Source: an uncultured Eubacterium sp. | GTDB taxonomy: Bacteria > Bacillota > Clostridia > Lachnospirales > Lachnospiraceae | DNA: 49,196 nt | Direction: 5' to 3' | Assembly (NCBI GenBank): GCA_947088865.1 | Contig: CAMUHY010000021.1 | Location: 1-49,196 of the forward strand | Part shown: one piece after another, positions 41,207-49,196 of the stretch | How positions within the stretch are numbered: position 1 is the stretch's first letter | Layout: the number at the start of each line of letters is the position of its first letter | Notes under the pieces: model-generated | What the model saw: only the letters and a program-made list of their open reading frames with translations | What the model was told of the DNA's origin: nothing | Database searches by the model: none | Translations under genes and position numbers: made by a program

Positions 41207-42887
41207 GTGAGCAAAATAGAAATATCCACTGGTGATTTTCTAAAAAATGCAGGTATTGTTGGATTAAAATATTTGCTTGACAATTCTGATGCAGATGAGG
41301 AAATTCATTATGGAATTACGGATGATGGGCAAAGTTTGTGGATTGACAGTGAATATATTGAAAATGCCGATTGGACACAATTGTATTTTGATGCGTTTGT
41401 AAAAAAATATGGTTCTTCAACAGTTTATCAAACAGTATTAGATAAAATAGACAATATTTTAGATAAATTGGAAAATGAAAATTGGGATATAAGTAATAAA
41501 GAAAATTTAAAATTTATTAAAGAAGAATTGAAGTTTATTAATGATAAACTGTTATCAAATAGTTATAAGTCTGGATTTGAAACTATTAAACAAGATATAC
41601 AAAATCCAGAAATATATGAACTGTTGAAAAATAGTAAACTAAAAGAAAATATGGAAAAAGAAGAACTCTATAAACGATTACAAGAACTTCAAAACTTTTT
41701 AAAACAACCTTTGTGTAAAGAAATTTTTTCAATGAAAAGTATTATTTATAATTATATTAATCGTTTTTGGGATAATAAAAGTTTTTTGCTCGTTGCAAAT
41801 GCTTCTAAGGATATGAAAAAAGTGTTTGAGATGGATTTTTCTGAACCATTAAAAATATATGTTTCAAAAGAACATGAAAAATCAAAAGATATGTGTATTG
41901 ATTGTAATGGACAGATAGATTCAAAAGATAGAGTGTCTATTGCATTTATGAAAGAACAGGCAGATGATTTAAGCAGAAAACGGTCTGCTTTTTGGAATTG
42001 CAAAGTTGATGCCTATTTGTGTCCTGTTTGTGCGTTTATTTATTCATTAGTGCCTTTAGGATTTACCTTAGTAGGAAAGACATTTGTTTTTGTCAATATG
42101 AATCAAGATGTTACACAATTATTAATGGCAAATCCTTCATCAGGCAAATTAGTCTATACTGCCCAGCAGGAAGAAAATGAAAAATATTCTTCATGGATAG
42201 CAAGAACGATTGATTTATTATTACAAGAAAAGAGCAAAGAACTAGGGAACATACAGGTTGTGACACGAGGAATAGGGGAGAATGACCAATATACATTTGA
42301 TATAATACCTAGAGATATCCTTATATTATTTAACGATGAAGATATTAGGAAAGAATTAGATAAATTAAGTAAAACTCCTTATGTAAAAGTTGGAAAAGAT
42401 TTTTGGAATATACATGAAGAAGTCATTTTAAATATTTTAAGATATCATAATCAGTATAAAATGATTAATCAGTTGCTCAAAATGGCAATAGAAAGTGAAG
42501 CTACTTTATTTAAAGCAAGAGTAATATATGATATTCAGCTAAAAATAAATTTATTGCGAAAAAATAAAAAAAGTGGAGGTGAACTAATGAATCGTTACAT
42601 GGTAAGAGAAAAAGGATATGAACTAAGAAATGTTTTGTTAAAGGCAAAAGGAAGCAATGATGACGCTTGTATTCGAGGCACTATATATCAATTGTTAAAT
42701 GCTTTATCCGTAGGCAATGTAGAGCATTTTATGGAAGTAATTATGCGAATTTACTGTTCTACAAAACTTCAAGTTCCAAGTACATTTATTGAATTTTTAA
42801 AAGACAGAGATACATTTGTAGAGTATGGATATGCTTTTCTGTTAGGATTACAGGGAAGTCATTACGAAAAAAAGGAGGAAAAGGTAA

Positions 42888-42895
<8 letters not shown>
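41207..42895 (+). CDS. cas8b: Type I-B Cas8b (Cst1) large subunit
   Basis: 562 aa. Starts ISTGDFLKNAGIVGLKYLL, the typical Cst1 N-terminus. A zinc-finger-like pair is seen in the middle (CIDCNGQI about 225 and CPVCAFIYSLVPLGF about 273), which gives the family the name CXXC-CXXC. In Cascade the large subunit recognises the PAM and holds target DNA. The stop overlaps cas7 by 8 bases. RBS GGAGGTGA precedes GTG. Confidence 0.88.
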
Positions 42896-44466
<1,571 letters not shown>

Positions 44467-44561
44467 TAGAAAAATAAATATATTAATAGATACATTTTGG
44501 ATTATATTTATAAAATATAAAAAGCACAAAATTAAAATTTTAATTACAAAATTTATAGTTG

Positions 44562-44699
44562 TATACTGTTTATTCCTGCGAGCAACGAAGCCTAGCGGAT
44601 ATGCAAACATGTCCATTTGGCGACTGCCGCAAGGGTCAAATACCCGCAGCTTACTACGGGGTATTTGACTATACATTTATTATATACAAAAACAGTATA
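44562..44699 (+). repeat. REP/MITE-like element between cas5 and cas3
   Basis: Ends are a 10-bp inverted repeat (TATACTGTTT at 44562-44571, AAACAGTATA at 44690-44699). Inside is an 11-bp perfect hairpin (GTCAAATACCC 44635-44645 with GGGTATTTGAC 44659-44669). The interior is clearly more GC-rich than the flanking cas DNA. It resembles intergenic repeats I have seen in Lachnospiraceae. It breaks the cas operon spacing and may act as a terminator or attenuator before cas3. Confidence 0.65.
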
Positions 44700-44712
44700 G
44701 AAATGAGGGGAA

Positions 44713-47055
44713 ATGGAATATTATGCAAAATCGCCAACTTTTGTTTTAAAAGAACATAATAAAGAAGAAATATTAAAAAAGTTAGAAAATGTTATCAATG
44801 TATTTTCCGATGAATTGGAAGAACAAGATGGTTGTATATTACAAGATTATAAAGAAAAATTATTAAAAGAAAATATTGAGGTTGAACATAAAACGTTAAT
44901 AGAACATTTAGAAGAGACAGTGAAATGTGCTTACAATTTTTTTGAACTATATGGAGAATATTTTAGTGAAAAAGAAAAAAATTTAATTATAGATGCATGT
45001 AGGCTGCATGACGTTGGGAAAGCAAACTATATTTTTCAGACAAAAGTAAATCCAGATTTGAAGAAAGAGAAAACACCTCAAATTCCACATGGTTTTTTGA
45101 GTGCTATTATTTTGTCAAAAAAGACGTTTTTGCAAGATAATCCTCAATATAATTCTGAAGATTTCAATATTTTACTCACAGCAATTTATTATCATCATAA
45201 CCGTAAAGACATTTATAAATCAGATGAAATAAAAGATTATTGCGAACAATTTTATCTTAGTAACATAAGACAATATTTACAAGATGATAATATAGACATA
45301 CATACTAGCAATAGAAATTTTTTGTTGTTTTCAGACCAGAAAATCAAGGGGACTTTAGCTATAAATGAAGATACATGGTGCAAATATATGCTTATCAAAG
45401 GAATGTTAAATAAATTTGATTGGACAGTCAGCGCAGGATATGAAAATGCAGAGGTTGCCACAGATATTATTGAAAAAAAATTGTGCCATAATATAGAAAC
45501 AAAATGGGCAGGGAATTTTAGACCAGCTCAACAATTTATGATTGAAAATAAAGATAATAATGTAGTGATTATTGCGCCTACTGGAAGTGGCAAAACGGAA
45601 GCTGCTCTTTTGTGGATGAATGGGGAAAAAGGATTTTATACACTTCCATTAAAAGTTTCTTCTAATGCCATTTATAAAAGAATTAAAGAAGCATATCAAT
45701 ATGAAGATGTGGCATTGCTTCATTCGGATAGCATGAATTTTTATCTTCAAGAGACAAAGGAAGGTATGGAAAATGGGTATAAAAATTATGAACAGGCAAA
45801 ATTATTTTCTTATCCTTTAACAGTATGTACAGTAGACCAATTATTTAAATTTGTTTATAAAGCATTGGGAACAGAAATTTTTGCAGCAACTTTAAAATAT
45901 TCTAAAATTGTTATTGACGAAATTCAATCATATTCTCCTCGAATTGTTGCTGCTTTAATATTTGGGTTGTCAGAAATTAAACGTATGGGTGGAAAATTTG
46001 CTATTATAACAGCAACATTCCCTTCTGTATTAAAATATTTTATGAAAAAAAGCGGATTATTAGATACAAGAGATTATGTCTGGCGTGATTTTTCAGATAA
46101 TGAATTTGTGAAAAGACATAGGCTTCAAGTGGTAGAGGGTGATTTTGATATTGATAAAATTATACAAGAAGCAGATGAAAAAAAGATTCTTATTATATGC
46201 AATACAGTGTCAAAAGCACAACATATATATCAAGAGATAAATAATAAAGGTATAAAAGCAGGGCTGCTTCATTCTCGATTTATCAGAAAGCATAGAGATA
46301 TTTTAGAAAAAAATATTATAGATTTTTCTAATGATGAAACAGCAACAGGAATTTGGGTAACAACACAAATTGTTGAGGCAAGTTTAGATATTGATTTTGA
46401 TATTTTATATACAGAAATGTGTACAGCAGATAGTTTACTTCAAAGAATGGGACGGTGTAATAGAAAAGGCAAAAAGGACACATCTTATCCTAACATTGTT
46501 ATTTATCATAACTGTTCTGGACGTGGAACAGTGTATGATAAAGATATTTATGACCGTTCAGTAAATTTATTAAAAACAAAAGATGGGCAATTATTTTCTG
46601 AAGTAGATAAGGTAAATTATATTAATGATGTTTATGATATAAAACAAATACAAGATACAAAGTATTTTAGACAAACAGAAGAGAATATAGGTACATTTAA
46701 AAACCTTCATCCATGTGATTATGATAAAAAGGAAACAGATGAAGAGTTTAGAGATATTAAAAGTATTACTGTAATTCCTGATACAATTTATAATCAAAAT
46801 TGTGAAATTATACAAAGCATCAAAGAATTGATGGAAATATCGCATGTTGATAAAGGTGTCCGAAAATTATTAAAAATGAAGATTGCAGATATGACATTAA
46901 GTTTAAATATTAAATATGGGATTCCTAAGGGAATAGATAAGAGTACGATTGGATTTTTTGATATTCATCGAACAGAATTATCCTATGATTTTGATGGAAA
47001 CAGAGGCTGTGGGTTATTGTTAGATAAGGTTGAAGATGAAAGTTATTTTGTATAA
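44713..47055 (+). CDS. cas3: Cas3 nuclease-helicase
   Basis: 780 aa. The N-terminal HD nuclease has CRLHDVGKANYIF with the HD pair, then HGFLSAI and YYHHNRKD. The superfamily 2 helicase follows: Walker A APTGSGKTEAALLW, DEIQSYSP for motif II, TATFP for motif III, and TTQIVEASLDIDFD and QRMGRCNRKG for motifs V and VI. It is recruited by Cascade to degrade target DNA. All catalytic motifs are intact. RBS GAGGGG is 3 bases from the ATG. Confidence 0.94.
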   Translation: MEYYAKSPTFVLKEHNKEEILKKLENVINVFSDELEEQDGCILQDYKEKLLKENIEVEHKTLIEHLEETVKCAYNFFELYGEYFSEKEKNLIIDACRLHDVGKANYIFQTKVNPDLKKEKTPQIPHGFLSAIILSKKTFLQDNPQYNSEDFNILLTAIYYHHNRKDIYKSDEIKDYCEQFYLSNIRQYLQDDNIDIHTSNRNFLLFSDQKIKGTLAINEDTWCKYMLIKGMLNKFDWTVSAGYENAEVATDIIEKKLCHNIETKWAGNFRPAQQFMIENKDNNVVIIAPTGSGKTEAALLWMNGEKGFYTLPLKVSSNAIYKRIKEAYQYEDVALLHSDSMNFYLQETKEGMENGYKNYEQAKLFSYPLTVCTVDQLFKFVYKALGTEIFAATLKYSKIVIDEIQSYSPRIVAALIFGLSEIKRMGGKFAIITATFPSVLKYFMKKSGLLDTRDYVWRDFSDNEFVKRHRLQVVEGDFDIDKIIQEADEKKILIICNTVSKAQHIYQEINNKGIKAGLLHSRFIRKHRDILEKNIIDFSNDETATGIWVTTQIVEASLDIDFDILYTEMCTADSLLQRMGRCNRKGKKDTSYPNIVIYHNCSGRGTVYDKDIYDRSVNLLKTKDGQLFSEVDKVNYINDVYDIKQIQDTKYFRQTEENIGTFKNLHPCDYDKKETDEEFRDIKSITVIPDTIYNQNCEIIQSIKELMEISHVDKGVRKLLKMKIADMTLSLNIKYGIPKGIDKSTIGFFDIHRTELSYDFDGNRGCGLLLDKVEDESYFV

Positions 47056-47160
47056 GACTGGCAATTAAAAACAGTTTTTATCATTTGTTGAAATGAGGTT
47101 GTAAGTGAGTGGTAAAGAGGATTGTGAATATTCGCTTAATATGTTTTTTAAATTAAATGG

Positions 47161-47664
47161 GTGCAAATTATGGAAGAACGAATCACAGGAGTAATGATTT
47201 ATTATTATTTTGTCTGTAAAAGAAAATTATGGTATTTTATACATGAAATTAATATGGAAAGTGAAAATGAAAATGTTATGCTTGGAAAGTTATTAGATGA
47301 GAATAGCTATAAAAGAGATGACAAGCATATTGATATTGATAATGTTATTAACATTGATTTTATCAGAGAGCAGAAAGAATTGCATGAAATTAAGAAAAGC
47401 AGAGCAATCGAAGAAGCAGGAATATGGCAAGTAAAATATTATCTATATTATTTAAAACAACGAGGGGTAACAGGGATAAAGGCAAAAATTGATTACCCCT
47501 TATTAAAGAAAAATCTTGTTGTTGAATTACAAGATGATGATGAAAAACAATTAGAAGAAATTATACAAGATATTCTTATTTTAAAGAAACAAGAAAAAAT
47601 ACCGAAATTTGATACAAAAAAGATATGTGCAAAGTGCGCGTACCATGATTTGTGTTTTGTGTAA
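47161..47664 (+). CDS. cas4: Cas4 exonuclease
   Basis: 167 aa; GTG at 47161 or ATG at 47170 (MEERITGVMIYYYFVCKRKLW). RecB-like nuclease with an iron-sulfur cluster: one Cys near the N-terminus (FVCKRKLWYF) and three at the end (CAKCAYHDLCFV). Catalytic segment IKAKIDYPLLKKNLVVEL holds the Asp/Glu. With Cas1-Cas2 it trims prespacers at the PAM. No good RBS is seen for either start. Confidence 0.9.
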   Translation: MQIMEERITGVMIYYYFVCKRKLWYFIHEINMESENENVMLGKLLDENSYKRDDKHIDIDNVINIDFIREQKELHEIKKSRAIEEAGIWQVKYYLYYLKQRGVTGIKAKIDYPLLKKNLVVELQDDDEKQLEEIIQDILILKKQEKIPKFDTKKICAKCAYHDLCFV

Positions 47665-47709
47665 TACAACGCTAAGAAAAATACTTAAATTAACAACATA
47701 GGAGGAAAT

Positions 47710-48702
47710 ATGGGACAAAGCTTTTATGTATATAATAATGGTGATTTAAGGAGAAAAGATAATACATTACAATTTACGTCCTTTGAAGGAGAAAAGAGAG
47801 ATATTCCGATAGAACGAATTGATGATATTTATATTATGTCTGAAATGACATTTAATACCTCTTTTATAAATTACATATCGCAATATGGTATACCTATTCA
47901 TTTCTTTAATTATTACAATTTTTATACAGGTAGTTTTTATCCAAAAGAAAAATTACTTGCTGGTCAATTGTTAGTAAAGCAGGTAACATATTATTCGGAT
48001 TATAGAAAACGAATTGTAATTGCTAGAAAGTTTATTGAAGCAGCAGCGGATAATATCTATCGAAATTTACGCTATTATAATGGGCGCGGAAAAGATGTTT
48101 CTAATTATATGTTAGAAATAGATAGTTTGAGAAAGAAGATACCAAGTACGGAATCCATTGAGGAATTAATGGGAATAGAAGGAAATATTAGGAAACATTA
48201 TTATAAATCTTGGAATATTATTGTAGACCAAGAAATTCATTTTGAAAAGCGAGTGATGCATCCGCCAGACAATATGATAAATTCATTAATTTCATTTGTT
48301 AATTCACTGATTTATTCCAAAGTGTTGAGTGAAGTCTACCATACACAAATTAATCCAACGATAAGTTATTTACATGAGCCAGGTGTGCGCAGATATTCTC
48401 TATGTTTGGATATTGCAGAAGTTTTTAAGCCGCTTATAGGAGATAGATTGATTTTTTCTTTGTTAAATCGAAAGCAAATTACAGAAGATAGTTTTACAAA
48501 AGAATTGAATTTTTTACATTTAAAAAAGGAAAGTTCAAGATTAATTGCAAAAGAATTGGAAGAGCGTTTAAAAAAGACAATTATGCACAAAGAACTTGAA
48601 AGACAAGTAAGTTATCAGTATTTGATACGGCTTGAAGTCTATAAGTTAATTAAACATCTCATTGATGAAAAAGAATATGAAGGGTTTAAAATATGGTGGT
48701 GA
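47710..48702 (+). CDS. cas1: Cas1 integrase, type I-B
   Basis: 330 aa, ATG 5 bases after AGGAGG. Metal ligands are at their expected places: Glu in GIEGNIRKHYY, His in YLHEPGVRRYSLCLDI and Asp/Glu in LDIAEVFKP. With Cas2 it inserts spacers at the leader end of the array. It ends 3 bases before cas2. Confidence 0.95.
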   Translation: MGQSFYVYNNGDLRRKDNTLQFTSFEGEKRDIPIERIDDIYIMSEMTFNTSFINYISQYGIPIHFFNYYNFYTGSFYPKEKLLAGQLLVKQVTYYSDYRKRIVIARKFIEAAADNIYRNLRYYNGRGKDVSNYMLEIDSLRKKIPSTESIEELMGIEGNIRKHYYKSWNIIVDQEIHFEKRVMHPPDNMINSLISFVNSLIYSKVLSEVYHTQINPTISYLHEPGVRRYSLCLDIAEVFKPLIGDRLIFSLLNRKQITEDSFTKELNFLHLKKESSRLIAKELEERLKKTIMHKELERQVSYQYLIRLEVYKLIKHLIDEKEYEGFKIWW

Positions 48703-48705
48703 GGT

Positions 48706-48984
48706 ATGTACGTTGTACTGGTGTATGATATAAGTCAAAATAACAATGGACAGAAGCGGTGGTCACATGTTTTTAAAATTTGTAAAAAATATTTATCGCA
48801 TATTCAAAATTCTGTTTTTGAGGGAGAACTTTCTAAGGTTCAGCTTGTAAAATTGCAGCAGGATTTAAAACCCTATATTGATAAAAAGGAAGATTCTGTG
48901 ATTATTTTTAAAAGCCGTCAAGAAAAATGGCTAGATAAAGAAATGTGGGGCAAGGAGGATGATAAAACAAGTTTCTTTTTATAA
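48706..48984 (+). CDS. cas2: Cas2
   Basis: 92 aa, ferredoxin-like fold. VVLVYDIS contains the conserved first-strand Asp, followed by RWSHVFKICKKYLSHIQNSVFEG, typical of Cas2. Structural partner of Cas1 in spacer acquisition. Last gene of the operon, just before the CRISPR leader. Confidence 0.94.
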   Translation: MYVVLVYDISQNNNGQKRWSHVFKICKKYLSHIQNSVFEGELSKVQLVKLQQDLKPYIDKKEDSVIIFKSRQEKWLDKEMWGKEDDKTSFFL

Positions 48985-49165
48985 TGTTGTCGATGGTCGA
49001 TAAGGTTAAAAATAGGGGAGGTTGACAAGATAATTTAGTATTGGATTTTATGGAGGTGTATGATATTATAAAAATAAAGTGATGGTTTAAAGAAGATATA
49101 AAGAAGGAGGTCGACAAAATAAACAGTGTTTTAGGTGAGTTGATGGAGTGTTTTATGGGGTTGGT
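48985..49165 (+). promoter_or_regulatory. CRISPR leader
   Basis: 181 bases between cas2 and the first apparent repeat, G/A-rich on this strand and free of ORFs. Two similar stretches, GGAGGTTGACAAGATAA near 49018 and GGAGGTCGACAAAATAA near 49106, are about 89 bases apart. They could bind Cas1-Cas2 or a host factor, or be remnants of repeat duplication. Confidence 0.6.
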
Positions 49166-49195
49166 GTTTTAATAGTGACATAGTGGAATGTAAAT
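49166..49195 (+). CRISPR. Probable first CRISPR repeat (array continues outside the window)
   Basis: 30 bases beginning GTTTTAATAG and ending GGAATGTAAAT at the very end of the window, 181 bases after cas2. The length and both ends are of type I-B repeat style. Only one copy is inside the window, so repetition cannot be shown. Confidence 0.65.
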
Positions 49196-49196
49196 A

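Noticed and set aside
44559-44759. 66-aa ORF inside the cas5-cas3 gap
   Set aside because: It lies over the inverted-repeat element, has no RBS, and its composition reflects the repeat rather than a protein.

Overview
The window is AT-rich, low-GC Firmicutes DNA, most likely Clostridia of the Lachnospiraceae kind. This is inferred from AGGAGG-type ribosome binding sites, the UUG/GUG start use, a dockerin-bearing GH25 lysozyme, the Cst-type I-B CRISPR-Cas operon, and the mix of orphan immunity genes. No 16S rRNA or other taxonomic marker is present, so genus is not assigned.

Layout. (1) 72-9107: an intact tRNA-Asn at the left and a 56-bp partial copy of its 3' part at 9052-9107 bracket an accessory region. 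Inside are an IS110-family transposase with a structured upstream region (candidate bridge RNA), a small RBS-led ORF, a dead IS4-type insertion sequence with 38-bp inverted repeats, and an unassigned three-gene cassette: a nitrilase-fold enzyme, a winged-helix regulator and a radical SAM/SPASM-like enzyme. (2) 9.1-12.8 kb: decaying sugar-catabolism remnants with one intact D-lyxose isomerase-like gene, an orphan SUKH-3-like immunity gene and an Asn/Ser/Thr-repeat small protein. (3) 12.9-18.5 kb: housekeeping genes (YpsC/RlmL-type methyltransferase, secreted papain-like protease, RdgB, YfcE-type phosphoesterase) and a six-gene tRNA operon (Pro-Gly-Arg-His-Gln-Lys) behind a perfect consensus promoter. 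(4) 18.7-28.6 kb: a nitrogen-assimilation locus with a GAF-LuxR regulator, two DUF1989 proteins (carboxyguanidine deiminase subunits), a urea/guanidine carboxylase, allophanate hydrolase, a PII-like protein and an APC permease, with hairpin-plus-T-run elements before the regulator and before the carboxylase. (5) 28.6-32 kb: orphan immunity/antitoxin genes (Imm51-like, Imm19-like, NADAR-like) and a GLUG-type surface protein. (6) 32-40.1 kb: GH25-dockerin lysozyme, CDF transporter, Stealth phosphotransferase, MarR/flavodoxin pair, HEPN-like membrane protein, a macrodomain plus SirTM sirtuin pair behind a promoter carrying two identical operators, a Bfd-like ferredoxin and a DUF6512-like membrane protein. 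(7) 40.5-49.2 kb: a complete type I-B cas operon (cas6-cas8b-cas7-cas5-cas3-cas4-cas1-cas2), a leader, and what appears to be the first CRISPR repeat on the last 30 bases.

How they work together. The nitrogen locus would take in a guanidine/urea-type compound, carboxylate it and release ammonia and CO2. ADP-ribosylation control appears twice within 10 kb (NADAR-like antitoxin without a visible DarT; SirTM plus macrodomain). The best candidates for something undescribed are the nitrilase/winged-helix/radical-SAM cassette in the tRNA-Asn island, the minimal SirTM-macrodomain unit with its twin operators, and the Asn-x-Ser/Thr repeat protein.
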